64,000 nucleotides of DNA, taken from assembly GCA_017474765.1 (NCBI GenBank), contig JAFVGW010000013.1, forward strand, positions 30,890-94,889, in the 5' to 3' direction. Origin of the DNA: Salinivirgaceae bacterium (GTDB lineage Bacteria > Bacteroidota > Bacteroidia > Bacteroidales > SZUA-534). The translations under genes were made by a program, and so were the position numbers. Below are positions 44,824 through 53,518 of the stretch, piece after piece. Under the pieces are notes generated by a model. That model ran no database searches, was not told the origin of the DNA, and saw nothing but the letters and a program-made list of their open reading frames with translations. Each line of letters starts with the position of its first letter. The first letter of the stretch is position 1.

Positions 44824-44905
44824 TAAAAATTCGGTTGGAAAATGAAAATGTTTTTAATCTAACAATTTTGTTTCGCCCTTTCAGGGCTTTACAAATTGCA
44901 CATAC

Positions 44906-44928
44906 AAAAACGGGGATTTACATCCCCG
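44906..44928 (-). terminator. Terminator of the SpoIIE gene
   Basis: On the minus strand CGGGGATGTAAATCCCCG is followed by TTTTTG. It lies 88 bp after the stop of the phosphatase gene. Confidence 0.75.
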
Positions 44929-45015
44929 TCTATTTATCTGTCAGGCCTTCGGCCTTAAATCAGACTATGTTTAATTTTATTCTTGTTTGCAAGTTCAAAA
45001 ACGAACCTACCATCT

Positions 45016-47226
45016 CTACTTCAATTTTTTCCGTAGCGACAGCACGTTTTGTCCGTCGGTGTATTCGTAGTTTATGGTGTCCATCAGTTGACGCACAAGG
45101 TGAATGCCAAGTCCGCCAATGGGGCGCTGCTCGACTGGCAGCGAAATGTCAACATCATCTTTCACCGTGGGGTCGAAGGGGGTGCCGCTGTCAATAATGA
45201 CGAATTTCAAACGCTCCTCGTTGGCTTGGGCCTTGATATTGATAACTCCGTGTGTTCCTGGCGGATAGGCATAATTAATGACATTCACCACGGCCTCCTC
45301 AATGGCAAGATTCATCTGCATTGTCAGGGCGGCATCGAAGCCCACGGCCTCACACACGCCTTCGACAAACTCGGCCAAGTGCGGAATCTCGTCGATATTG
45401 TTGTGAAGCGTCACGCTGCGCTGGAATTTCTCGTCAATCTGCGGCTTGGTGTACTGCACGGCAAGCATTGTCAGGTCGTCGCTCTGGTCGGCGGTGCCCA
45501 CAAAGGCGTGCACGGCATCCATCATCTGGCCGATAAGCACTTCGGGCTGAAGTTTTTTTGCGGCCAAAGCCTCACGTGCGGTTTGCATCATTCGGTCATC
45601 GCCAAACAGTTCGTGCTCAACGTTTTCGGCTTCGGTTAGGCCGTCGGTAAACAGGAATATTGTTGTGTTACAATCGATATGCGTCTCCTGCGCGGTGTAT
45701 TCCCAACCTGTCATCACGCCGATAGGAATGTTTGAGCCGCATTTGAGCGGTCCCACGCCCGAGCCTATGAGCAGCGGCGAGTTGTGGCCCGCGTTGCAGT
45801 AGCGCATACGGCCTGTGGGCAGGTCGAGCACACCAATGAAGAACGTCACAAACATATTGGCGTCGTTCATTTCGGCCATTGCGTCGTTCATTGCCGTGAC
45901 AATGCGGTCGGGCGACGACTCGTGCGCCGACAGCGTGCGGAACTGCGCCCTTGTGACGGCCATCACCAACGACGCTGGAACGCCCTTTCCCGACACATCG
46001 CCTATGCAGAAGAACAGTTTCTCGTCGCGGATATAGAAGTCGAACAGGTCGCCGCCCACCTCCTTGGCTGGCACCAGGTGTCCGAAAATCTCAATATCGT
46101 TGCGGTCGGGATAAGGCGGGAAAATCTTCGGCAGCATACCCTTCTGAATCTCGCTGGCAATGTGCAACTCGCTGCCAATGCGCTCCTTTTCGGCGTTCAC
46201 AATCTGCAACTTATTGACGCTGCGAATGGTGCGCGCTATTATGAAGCCCAGAAGAATCAGGCCGATAATCATCATCACAAACAGGTTGAAGGCAATTTGG
46301 CGAAGACCATTGTATATCTCGCGGTCGCGGCAAATGACGGCCATCGACCAGCCCGTGCCGTTGTCGACGGGGGCGTAATAGACGTAGTTCAGGTCGCCGT
46401 TGTCGTCGGTGACGGTGGCACAGCCGCTTCCGCCCGCCATCATATCGCGGTTCAGGCTCTTGACCGAAGTGTCTTTGATTCCTGCCGACAGGTCGATAAT
46501 GTTGGCGCGCATCACAAGGCTCTCAACGGGGCAGGCCATCATCTGGCCAGTGCGCGAAATCATCATATTCACCGACGACGGATAGATTCGGTTGGCGTTG
46601 ATAACCTCGCCCAGCCAGTCGAGCGACACGTCGGCGGTGAAAATGCCCACCGTTTGGCCGCTGGCATCGTGAATGGGCATTGAGTAGGTCGACATCATCA
46701 TCTCGCCGCCGCCCTCGTCGTAGTAAGGCTCGCTCCAGTGCGGACGGTTGTTGCGCATTGGCACGGCGTACCACTCCATATCGTGATACTCATAATCGTC
46801 GGTGCCGAGTTGCTTGCTGCGAATGGTGCCGTCTTCGGTTTTGTAAGAGTATGGCGAGAATTGGCGGCCTTTTTTAGGATAGTAGTTCGGCTCGAATGCT
46901 ACGGCGCTGCCGACAATTATATCGTTGCAAGTAAGCATTTTACGTGTTACGGCGTACATTGAGTCGGGCTGACTGAGACACAACTCAACAATCCACTCCA
47001 TATTCTGCACCGCCACCTCAACAGCGCTCATCACGTTCTTAATCTTCAGGTTACGAACTTTCAACTCGCTCTCGGCGCGCTGCTGCACCTCCTCGCGGAT
47101 TCCATCGCTGGCAAATTTGTACTGAACCACCGACGTGGTCTCAATCAGCACTGCGGCCGTGATTATTATGGCTAGTGTCGATTTGGTTTTCAGCGACTTG
47201 CGCCATTCTCTGAATCTTGTGCTCAT
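45016..47226 (-). CDS. Cache-SpoIIE phosphatase with C-terminal HATPase (Rsb-type) domain
   Basis: A 736-residue membrane signalling protein. TM1 (about 16-34) is followed by a periplasmic dCache sensor (about 40-300; DDYEYHDMEWYAVPM), TM2 (about 309-332), a PP2C/SpoIIE serine phosphatase (about 350-590; AKEVGGDLFDF, CIGDVSGKGVPASLVM, FLFTDGLTEA, QSDDLTMLAV) and an anti-sigma-type HATPase_c (about 605-735; MQMNLAIEEAVVNVINYA, GGLGIHLVRQLMD). It would sense a ligand and dephosphorylate STAS proteins, while the HATPase half may act as the kinase or switch. A STAS-kinase gene follows upstream in the same direction after 143 bp. Confidence 0.92.
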   Translation of the reverse strand: MSTRFREWRKSLKTKSTLAIIITAAVLIETTSVVQYKFASDGIREEVQQRAESELKVRNLKIKNVMSAVEVAVQNMEWIVELCLSQPDSMYAVTRKMLTCNDIIVGSAVAFEPNYYPKKGRQFSPYSYKTEDGTIRSKQLGTDDYEYHDMEWYAVPMRNNRPHWSEPYYDEGGGEMMMSTYSMPIHDASGQTVGIFTADVSLDWLGEVINANRIYPSSVNMMISRTGQMMACPVESLVMRANIIDLSAGIKDTSVKSLNRDMMAGGSGCATVTDDNGDLNYVYYAPVDNGTGWSMAVICRDREIYNGLRQIAFNLFVMMIIGLILLGFIIARTIRSVNKLQIVNAEKERIGSELHIASEIQKGMLPKIFPPYPDRNDIEIFGHLVPAKEVGGDLFDFYIRDEKLFFCIGDVSGKGVPASLVMAVTRAQFRTLSAHESSPDRIVTAMNDAMAEMNDANMFVTFFIGVLDLPTGRMRYCNAGHNSPLLIGSGVGPLKCGSNIPIGVMTGWEYTAQETHIDCNTTIFLFTDGLTEAENVEHELFGDDRMMQTAREALAAKKLQPEVLIGQMMDAVHAFVGTADQSDDLTMLAVQYTKPQIDEKFQRSVTLHNNIDEIPHLAEFVEGVCEAVGFDAALTMQMNLAIEEAVVNVINYAYPPGTHGVINIKAQANEERLKFVIIDSGTPFDPTVKDDVDISLPVEQRPIGGLGIHLVRQLMDTINYEYTDGQNVLSLRKKLK

Positions 47227-47245
47227 TCTATATCCTAAATTAATA

Positions 47246-47310
47246 TCTAACCAAACTTACCCAAACTAAACCGAAACTTTTTAGGATTGATTTGAATTCG
47301 TTTGGCTAGA
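47246..47310. repeat. Short terminal-inverted-repeat element, copy B
   Basis: TCTAACCAAAC (47246-47256) and GTTTGGCTAGA (47300-47310) are inverted ends of a 65-bp unit related to copies A and C. It lies between the STAS-kinase and SpoIIE genes. Confidence 0.65.
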
Positions 47311-47369
47311 AACAAAAACCTATATATCAAGTTGTTATTAATCTATGCGAAGCGGCTCGCCTTGGTATT

Positions 47370-48566
47370 TTATTCCAACGTCCAATCTTTAAAGGTGTCG
47401 CAAACCGAGAGAATGTAGTCTTTGCGCTTGGTGACGCGCTCGGCAAATATCTCCTGACAGTGGCGAATCACCTCGTCGGGGAACGAGTTGCTCAACGAGA
47501 GCCACGTGAAGTTGCGCAGACAGCCCACCACCGCAATCTGCTCGGTGCGGTGCTTTATAAAATCGGCGCTCTGACCTTCGAAATAATATTGTATCATCCT
47601 AAACCATATATCGTTAGCCAACTGTTGCGGCAGACCGATAATCTGCTCGTAATCGCCCACGAGCGACACCATTGCCGAATAGGAATGTCCCAAATCGATA
47701 ATCGGGTGCCCGTAGCCAACCTCGCCCATATCTATCAGCATCAGTTCGCCGTTCTGCAGCATCGCGTTTTTGGTTTGAAGGTCGCAGTGCAGAAGTCGGT
47801 CGCCCTGCGGGATTGCCTGAACAATGCGCATCATAAGGTCGGTTGACGGTGCGTCGAAATAGCGGCGGATGATGCGCACGGCCTCTTCCTCGCGCTCAAT
47901 GCACGACGGGATGCTGCCGCCTTTTGGCACCTTGATGTCGTGCAAGTGGCGGAACAGGCTTGCATAGAGCCTTGCAAACTCGTCGATGCGCTGCGGCTCC
48001 CGCTTCAGACAGGCTGTCAATGTGTCGGCCTTAAGCAACTCATACACAAGCCCGTACTGACTGCCTACGCGCACAATGTCGAACGAAATGGCTGTTGGCA
48101 TTCCCAGCACAAACGACTCTTTGGCCATTGTGATTTCGGTCTGCACCTCATCAATAGTCGTGCCCTCGCGGAAAACTTTTATTATGGTGTCGTCGTCGAT
48201 GCGGTAAACCACGCCCACGCCGCCGCGGCCAATCACCTGGCAGCCATCGACACTGAACCGCCGCATTGCCTTCTCAACGTTCATTATCTTTGTAAAGCCC
48301 GTCATTTCAAGCACTTGGTACACATCAGACGATGTTTCAATCACGCGGAAATCCTTATATTGCTTTGCCAGCGACAGAAAAACACGCAAGCCAGAACTTG
48401 AGATGTACTCCAGTTTCGATGCGTCGCACACCAGCGATTTGACGGGCGCACACGTCTTCAATTGCTGTTCAATCTCTTTTGAAGCCTCCGCTGTTGCCAT
48501 GGTGTCGAATCGGCCTTCGAGGTAAAGTGTGACTGCTCCGTTGTTGTTTGTTGATGAAATTCTCAT
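47370..48566 (-). CDS. STAS domain fused to an APH-type protein kinase
   Basis: A 398-residue cytoplasmic fusion. The STAS domain (about 1-100) has CDASKLEYISSSGLRVF with the phosphorylatable Ser. The kinase domain (about 105-340) has a Gly loop GRGGVGVVYRI, Lys in TIIKVF, catalytic LHCDLQTKNAML (about 257) and metal Asp in LIDMGEVG (about 280), as in aminoglycoside-phosphotransferase-like kinases (the TIGR02172 type). ATG at 48566 is preferred to 48590. It could phosphorylate a STAS serine, opposing the SpoIIE phosphatase encoded next (inference). Confidence 0.85.
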   Translation of the reverse strand: MRISSTNNNGAVTLYLEGRFDTMATAEASKEIEQQLKTCAPVKSLVCDASKLEYISSSGLRVFLSLAKQYKDFRVIETSSDVYQVLEMTGFTKIMNVEKAMRRFSVDGCQVIGRGGVGVVYRIDDDTIIKVFREGTTIDEVQTEITMAKESFVLGMPTAISFDIVRVGSQYGLVYELLKADTLTACLKREPQRIDEFARLYASLFRHLHDIKVPKGGSIPSCIEREEEAVRIIRRYFDAPSTDLMMRIVQAIPQGDRLLHCDLQTKNAMLQNGELMLIDMGEVGYGHPIIDLGHSYSAMVSLVGDYEQIIGLPQQLANDIWFRMIQYYFEGQSADFIKHRTEQIAVVGCLRNFTWLSLSNSFPDEVIRHCQEIFAERVTKRKDYILSVCDTFKDWTLE

Positions 48567-48668
48567 AACCGTCCGTTTTAATTGATACACAAATGCTAAT
48601 GTAAGGAAAAAAGTTACAAACCGTAGCGGTGGCAGTGGATTTTTGATATAACCAATTAGGTTTCGGTT

Positions 48669-48676
48669 TATCTTTG
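48669..48676 (+). promoter_or_regulatory. -7 promoter box of the lipoprotein/radical SAM cassette
   Basis: TATCTTTG fits TAnnTTTG exactly and lies 26 bp before the ATG at 48702. A TTTG at 48642-48645 is 23 bp further upstream. Confidence 0.55.
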
Positions 48677-48701
48677 TAAGTCTTATTCAAGAATGACCGC
48701 T

Positions 48702-49085
48702 ATGAAATGGATTCATAATTTGCTGAAATGCTTCTCGTTCTCGGCCGTGCTGTTCACTTTCGAGGCTTGCTACGGCACAATGGAAGATTATGGCTATGGC
48801 TACGATGTTGCCATACAAGTTGTTGACAGTGAGGGCAATGGCATCCCGAATGTTGAAGTTGTGCTAAGCCATGCCCGATGGGGCGAGAAATTCTTTGCCG
48901 ACACCACAGGTCCGTCGGGGCTGGCATTCATTAAAGGGCATCTTACAAGCGATAACGAAATCCCCAAACTGAAACTCGATTTCAATCCTCTTGATGGCTC
49001 TGATTTTCAAGCAAAAGATACGGTTGTTAGCAATTACTCATTGATGAGTAACTCAACATTCACCGTCACTCTCGACCGTAAATGA
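48702..49085 (+). CDS. Radical SAM-associated lipoprotein 1
   Basis: A 127-residue lipoprotein. The signal peptide MKWIHNLLKCFSFSAVLF ends in lipobox FEAC, so Cys23 is the lipidated residue, followed by YGTMEDYGYGYD. The mature part is an Ig-like/carboxypeptidase-regulatory type beta domain (VVDSEGNGIPNVEVVLSHA; FQAKDTVV). It matches the rSAM/lipoprotein arrangement known from TIGR04133/TIGR04134-type pairs. The gene is followed by a paralogue and a radical SAM gene. The ATG at 48702 is chosen because the paralogue begins at the same MKWIHNLLK. Confidence 0.8.
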   Translation: MKWIHNLLKCFSFSAVLFTFEACYGTMEDYGYGYDVAIQVVDSEGNGIPNVEVVLSHARWGEKFFADTTGPSGLAFIKGHLTSDNEIPKLKLDFNPLDGSDFQAKDTVVSNYSLMSNSTFTVTLDRK

Positions 49086-49106
49086 TTGATTTTCGATTTT
49101 CAATTA

Positions 49107-49114
49107 TATTTTTG
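49107..49114 (+). promoter_or_regulatory. Possible internal promoter before lipoprotein 2
   Basis: TATTTTTG fits TAnnTTTG, 26 bp before the ATG at 49140. The same spacing is seen at lipoprotein 1. Confidence 0.4.
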
Positions 49115-49139
49115 CCTAATCAATTCAAATTCTTATATC

Positions 49140-49514
49140 ATGAAATGGATTCATAATTTGCTTAAATGTCTTTCGTTTTCGACAGTGCTGTTCACTTTTC
49201 AGGCTTGTTATGGTTGTATGGAAGACGAATGTGATGATGACTATTCTTTAGCCCTTAATGTTGTCGACAGCACTGGAGTAGGAATTCCAAATGTTGAAGT
49301 ACGGTTGACAGACCCAAAATTGAAAAATGCAGTTTTTTACGACACAACCAACAATGCAGGAATGGCCTACATCAAAGAGCCTATTATTGATGGCCATGAA
49401 GTTGAAGTATATTTCAAGCCTCTTAAAGGTGTCGATTTTCAGGCAAAAGACACCTGCTTCCAATATTGCAATTGGAAAAACACCAATATAACAGTCACTC
49501 TCGACCATAAATGA
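49140..49514 (+). CDS. Radical SAM-associated lipoprotein 2
   Basis: A 124-residue paralogue of the preceding lipoprotein. The signal peptide MKWIHNLLKCLSFSTVLF and lipobox FQAC are almost identical, with Cys23 followed by YGCMEDECDDDY. Mature domains match only at VVDS.G.GIPNVEV and DFQAKDT. The stop overlaps the start of the radical SAM gene by four bases (ATGA), so the two are translationally coupled, which supports this lipoprotein being a partner or substrate. Confidence 0.8.
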   Translation: MKWIHNLLKCLSFSTVLFTFQACYGCMEDECDDDYSLALNVVDSTGVGIPNVEVRLTDPKLKNAVFYDTTNNAGMAYIKEPIIDGHEVEVYFKPLKGVDFQAKDTCFQYCNWKNTNITVTLDHK

Positions 49515-50569
49515 TTAACAATCTGCTGTTTCGAGCCTTTCGAAAACTTGAGACAAACGTTCACGAACTGAACTACTTGTTTTGGGAGTGCACCACGCGC
49601 TGCAATCTGCATTGCCGCCATTGCGGAAGCGACTGCAAGGAGTCGGCTGGCGAGCGCGACATGCCCATTGCCGATTTCATTGGCGCTCTGAAAACCATTC
49701 CACAGAAGGAGATTCCGAAGAATTTCACTGTGGTGCTCACTGGCGGCGAGCCTCTCCTCCGCCCCGACCTTGCCGAGGCTGGGCGACAAATCCGCGCGTG
49801 CGGATGCCACTGGGGAATGGTGACAAACGGCTATTTCTACACCGCCGAAAAGCAACAGGAGCTACTGCGTGCGGGCCTGGGCGCCCTAACCATCAGCCTC
49901 GACGGCCTTGAGCAGTCGCACGACTGGATGCGCGGCCTCGCCGGAAGTTTCACCCGAGCCATTAATGCCATCAAACTTGCAGCGTTGCAACCGCGATTGT
50001 ATTTCGACGTAGTTACATGCGTCAATCAGCGGAATATCAACGAGTTGGAGGATATTTACAACCTACTCAGCGAGGCAGGAGTGCGCCAATGGCGGATTTT
50101 CACCATCATCCCCATCGGTCGCGCCCTGAACGATGCGGAATTGCATCTGACCGACAGCCAATTTGTTCATCTGATGGAGTTTATAAAAAGGCATCGTGAG
50201 CAACAGGGCGGCATGAAAGTAACATTCAGCTGCGAGGGCTACTTGGGTAAATATGAGCAAGTTGTGCGCGACGCACCTTATTTCTGCCATGCGGGAATCA
50301 ACATCGCGTCAGTGCTGATTGATGGCCGCATCTGCGCCTGTCCAAACATCGACCGCGACCGCTTCTCGCAAGGCAACATCTACACCGACAACCTCTATCA
50401 GGTTTGGAATGAGCGCTTTGAGCCGTTCCGCAACCGCAACTGGGCACACACGGGCATCTGCAAGGACTGCAAGGCGTTCAAAATGTGTCTGGGCAACGGA
50501 ATGCACAATTGGCACGGCACAGGCGAGAACGTGATTAACTGCCATTATCGGAAAATTTTGAACGGATGA
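49511..50569 (+). CDS. Radical SAM/SPASM enzyme of the rSAM-lipoprotein type
   Basis: A 352-residue radical SAM protein. The 4Fe-4S cluster motif is RCNLHCRHC (Cys31, Cys35, Cys38) and the GGEPL S-adenosylmethionine motif follows (VLTGGEPLLRPDL). The C-terminal SPASM domain has CACPNID, GICKDCKAFKMCLGNG and NCHY for auxiliary clusters. Enzymes of this class modify peptides or proteins. The overlapping start with lipoprotein 2 points to a modified lipoprotein substrate. A terminator follows at 50578. Confidence 0.93.
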   Translation: MINNLLFRAFRKLETNVHELNYLFWECTTRCNLHCRHCGSDCKESAGERDMPIADFIGALKTIPQKEIPKNFTVVLTGGEPLLRPDLAEAGRQIRACGCHWGMVTNGYFYTAEKQQELLRAGLGALTISLDGLEQSHDWMRGLAGSFTRAINAIKLAALQPRLYFDVVTCVNQRNINELEDIYNLLSEAGVRQWRIFTIIPIGRALNDAELHLTDSQFVHLMEFIKRHREQQGGMKVTFSCEGYLGKYEQVVRDAPYFCHAGINIASVLIDGRICACPNIDRDRFSQGNIYTDNLYQVWNERFEPFRNRNWAHTGICKDCKAFKMCLGNGMHNWHGTGENVINCHYRKILNG

Positions 50570-50577
50570 ATCATAAA

Positions 50578-50602
50578 AAAAGCGTCCTTGCGGGGGCGCT
50601 TT
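50578..50602 (+). terminator. Terminator after the radical SAM gene
   Basis: AAAGCGTCC (50579-50587) pairs with GGGCGCTTT (50594-50602). Confidence 0.75.
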
Positions 50603-50645
50603 CTATTTCAATCTTTTCCTATTTATAATTGGTATAAAAACAACC

Positions 50646-51254
50646 CTACTTCTCCCCTTCCCGCCGCTGAATCTCATCGCGGATATGCGAAGCTTCTTCG
50701 TAGTCTTCGTTCGAGATTGACTTGTTGAGCAGTTTTTTCAGTTCCTTCACACTCAGCTTCTCATACTTGTCGGTGCCAGTGGCCGACGGTTGCGGTTCAG
50801 CATCAGCTTTAGGCGATTCGGGCTGTTTGGCGGACTCGTCAACGGCATTGAAGACAATTCCTGCCTTGTCGATAATCTGCTCAGTGGTGTAGATTGGACA
50901 GTTGCAGCGGATGGCCAGCGCCACGGCGTCCGATGTGCGGGCGTCGATTTTCATATACGAGCCGTTGGTCATGCACACCAGTTCCGAGTAGAAAATACCT
51001 TCCTCAAGGTGGTAGATATTGACTTCAGTGATGGTGATGCCAAACGTTTTGGCAAAGTTGATGAACAGGTCGTGAGTGAGCGGGCGCGGCGGATGCAGCC
51101 GTTCCAAACCAATGGCGATGGCCTGGGCCTCGAACCCGCCAATGACAATCGGAATGCGGCGGTTGCCGTTCTCTTCCGACAGAATCAGCGCGTAAGCCCC
51201 CGACTGGGTTTGGCTGCACGACAGCCCCAAAACTTTGAGTCTAACCTTCAACAT
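50646..51254 (-). CDS. Bifunctional nuclease (BFN, DUF151) with UVR domain
   Basis: A 202-residue protein. The N-terminal BFN/DUF151 domain (about 1-135) has GLSCSQTQSGAYALILSEE and RRIPIVIGGFEAQAIAIGLE. A linker of about 35 residues leads to a UVR motif (YEKLSVKELKKLLNKSISNE; about 168-200), which in UvrB/UvrC mediates protein contact. In Bacteroidetes this arrangement is common; the catalytic role in vivo is not settled. The ATG at 51254 is preferred to 51317. It is divergent from rplU. Confidence 0.88.
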   Translation of the reverse strand: MLKVRLKVLGLSCSQTQSGAYALILSEENGNRRIPIVIGGFEAQAIAIGLERLHPPRPLTHDLFINFAKTFGITITEVNIYHLEEGIFYSELVCMTNGSYMKIDARTSDAVALAIRCNCPIYTTEQIIDKAGIVFNAVDESAKQPESPKADAEPQPSATGTDKYEKLSVKELKKLLNKSISNEDYEEASHIRDEIQRREGEK

Positions 51255-51434
51255 TTTCTTCGCTATCTGTTGAGCAAATATAAAAATATATAACACCAAG
51301 AGCCCGTCTAACGGCAATAAATCTGAAAAAGAAATTTATCAACCGCGCAAATTACTGTATATCAGAAGAATTATCAATTCAAAAATGTTGTCAAAAAAAA
51401 TGTGTTGAGAAAATCAGATTAATCGTTTCAAATG

Positions 51435-51465
51435 TTTGCAAGTTGAAAAATACTTTCTACTTTTG
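51435..51465 (+). promoter_or_regulatory. Promoter of rplU-rpmA-serS
   Basis: TTTG (51435-51438), exactly 19 bp, TACTTTTG (51458-51465), which is the Bacteroidetes consensus. The ATG of rplU lies 37 bp downstream. Confidence 0.75.
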
Positions 51466-51501
51466 CCGTCCAAAAGTTATGAAAATATAACACACAAAAG
51501 T

Positions 51502-51813
51502 ATGTACGCAATAGTTGAAATTAACGGTCAGCAATTCAAAGTAGAGAAGGACTCGAAGATTTTTGTTCACCGTTTGGAAGCAGAAGATGGCGCAGTTGTC
51601 GATTTCGACAAGGTTTTGTTGGTTGACAATGATGGCGACATCAAAGTTGGAACGCCGGTTGTTGACGGCGCAAAAGTATCAGCCAAGGTGCTGACACAGG
51701 TTAAGGGTGATAAAGTGATGGTATTCAAGAAGAAACGCCGCAAAGGTTATCAGAAGATGAATGGCCACCGCCAGCAGTTCACTCAAATTCAAATTGAAAA
51801 CATTAAAGCATAA
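51502..51813 (+). CDS. rplU: Ribosomal protein L21
   Basis: A 103-residue 50S protein, starting [20 protein letters not shown] and with [18 protein letters not shown] near the end. The ATG at 51502 fits the family; the upstream extension to 51436 includes the promoter and is rejected. It is paired with rpmA. Confidence 0.97.
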   Translation: MYAIVEINGQQFKVEKDSKIFVHRLEAEDGAVVDFDKVLLVDNDGDIKVGTPVVDGAKVSAKVLTQVKGDKVMVFKKKRRKGYQKMNGHRQQFTQIQIENIKA

Positions 51814-51819
51814 TAAACT

Positions 51820-52080
51820 ATGGCACACAAGAAAGGCGTCGGCAGTTCAAAGAACGGTCGTGAATCAGCAAGTAAGAGATTGGGCGTTAAGATTTTCGGT
51901 GGCCAGGCCGCTGTTGCCGGCAACATCATCGTTCGCCAAAGGGGCACACAGCACCATCCGGGCAACAACGTTGGTTTGGGCAAAGACCACACCCTGTTCG
52001 CTCTTGTAGATGGCACTGTTTCTTTTGTTAAGAAACGTGACAACAAATCGTACGTATCGGTTATTCCTGCCGAAGCATAG
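51820..52080 (+). CDS. rpmA: Ribosomal protein L27
   Basis: An 86-residue 50S protein, [16 protein letters not shown] at the start and [16 protein letters not shown] in the middle. No N-terminal cleavable extension of the Firmicutes type. It is 6 bp after rplU. Confidence 0.97.
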   Translation: MAHKKGVGSSKNGRESASKRLGVKIFGGQAAVAGNIIVRQRGTQHHPGNNVGLGKDHTLFALVDGTVSFVKKRDNKSYVSVIPAEA

Positions 52081-52171
52081 ATTTTAATCAAGAAAGATAA
52101 GAAAGGGGCTGACCGTCGTTCGATGGCATCCTCTTTTTTGTTTTATACCGCGTAAATAAATACAATTCAAT

Positions 52172-53452
52172 ATGTTAACTCTCAAGTTAATCCAAGAGAA
52201 CCGCGATGCAGTCATTGCGGGACTGAAAATCAAAAACTTCGACGCCGAACCATACATCGACCAGATTCTGGCAAAGGACGACGAGCGCCGCAGCACTCAG
52301 AAAGAGCAGGATGACACTCTGGCTCAAATCAACGCCATCTCGAAGCAGATTGGCCAACTCTTCAAGGAAGGAAAAGCCGCTGAAGCCAACGAACTGAAGC
52401 AGAAAAGCACCGAACTGGGCGAGAAACAGAAGGCTTTGGCCGCAAAACTCGACGCCATCACCGCTGAGTTGAACGACATTCTGGTGCGCCTGCCCAACCT
52501 GCCATACAAACTGGTGAAACCTGGCAAAGGCGCAGAAGACAACGAGATTGTGAAACTTGTCGACGACAAGATTCCTCATCTGCCAGCTGACGCCAAACCA
52601 CACTGGGAGCTGGCTAAAGACTACGATTTGATTGATTTTGAACTCGGCGTGAAAATCACAGGCGCCGGATTCCCCGTTTATAAAGGCAAAGGCGCCAAAC
52701 TGCAGCGCGCGCTCATCAGCTTCTTCCTCGAGGAGAACGAAAAGGCCGGCTATCTTGAGATTGAACCGCCTTTGATGGTGAACGAAGCATCGGGCTACGG
52801 CACCGGCCAGCTTCCCGACAAGGAAGGCCAGATGTATCACGTCAACCTCGACAATCTGTACCTGATTCCAACGGCCGAAGTGCCTGTGACGAACCTCTAC
52901 CGCGATGTGATTGTATCGTCGAAAGACCTACCGATTAAGAACACCGCCTACAGCGCCTGCTTCCGCCGCGAAGCCGGCTCATACGGCAAGGACGTGCGCG
53001 GATTGAACCGTCTGCACCAGTTCGACAAGGTTGAGATTGTCTGCATTGAGCACCCATCGCGCTCATACGAGACTCTGGACAAGATGGTGGCTCACGTTGA
53101 GTCGCTTGTGCAGAAGTTGGGCCTGCCCTATCGTATTCTGCGCCTCTGCGGTGGCGATATGAGTTTCACCTCGGCAATGACCTACGACTTTGAAGTGTTC
53201 TCGGCCGCACAGAAACGCTGGCTCGAAGTTAGTTCGGTATCGAACTTTGAAACCTTCCAGGCCAACCGCCTGAAACTGCGCTTCCGCGACGAAGAGACAA
53301 AGAAAACTCAATTGTGCCATACATTGAACGGCAGCTCGCTGGCTTTACCGCGCATTGTGGCCGCCCTGCTCGAGAACAACCAGACGCCCGAAGGCATCAA
53401 ACTGCCGGAGTGCATCCAGAAGTTTATGGGTTGCAGCATGCTGACGAAATAA
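52172..53452 (+). CDS. serS: Seryl-tRNA synthetase
   Basis: A 426-residue class II synthetase. The N-terminal long coiled-coil arm (about 28-105) is followed by motif 2 CFRREAGSYGKDVRGLNRLH and motif 3 near LNGSSLALPRIVAALLEN. It charges tRNA-Ser. It lies 91 bp after rpmA in the same direction. Confidence 0.97.
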   Translation: MLTLKLIQENRDAVIAGLKIKNFDAEPYIDQILAKDDERRSTQKEQDDTLAQINAISKQIGQLFKEGKAAEANELKQKSTELGEKQKALAAKLDAITAELNDILVRLPNLPYKLVKPGKGAEDNEIVKLVDDKIPHLPADAKPHWELAKDYDLIDFELGVKITGAGFPVYKGKGAKLQRALISFFLEENEKAGYLEIEPPLMVNEASGYGTGQLPDKEGQMYHVNLDNLYLIPTAEVPVTNLYRDVIVSSKDLPIKNTAYSACFRREAGSYGKDVRGLNRLHQFDKVEIVCIEHPSRSYETLDKMVAHVESLVQKLGLPYRILRLCGGDMSFTSAMTYDFEVFSAAQKRWLEVSSVSNFETFQANRLKLRFRDEETKKTQLCHTLNGSSLALPRIVAALLENNQTPEGIKLPECIQKFMGCSMLTK

Positions 53453-53472
53453 TTTTCTGAAAGAGATAAAAC

Positions 53473-53502
53473 AAAGCCCGGCCAAGTTGGTCGGGCTTTT
53501 TT
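53473..53502. terminator. Bidirectional terminator between serS and the HerA-like gene
   Basis: AAAGCCCGGCC and GGTCGGGCTTTT form a stem with A and T runs on the two sides, between two convergent genes. Confidence 0.85.
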
Positions 53503-53518
53503 GTTTGGCAAAGTTTTA

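Larger units (their letters stand above)
44474..45015. other. 542-bp region with structured RNA and palindromes
   Basis: It holds the RNA element (about 44512-44823), a palindrome GCCCTTTCAGGGC (44875-44887), the terminator of the SpoIIE gene (44906-44928) and AGGCCTTCGGCCT (44943-44955). No protein gene is seen. Confidence 0.6.

Noticed and set aside
52093..52140. Terminator between rpmA and serS
   Set aside because: Only a weak, imperfect stem precedes the T run; I could not settle on a convincing hairpin.
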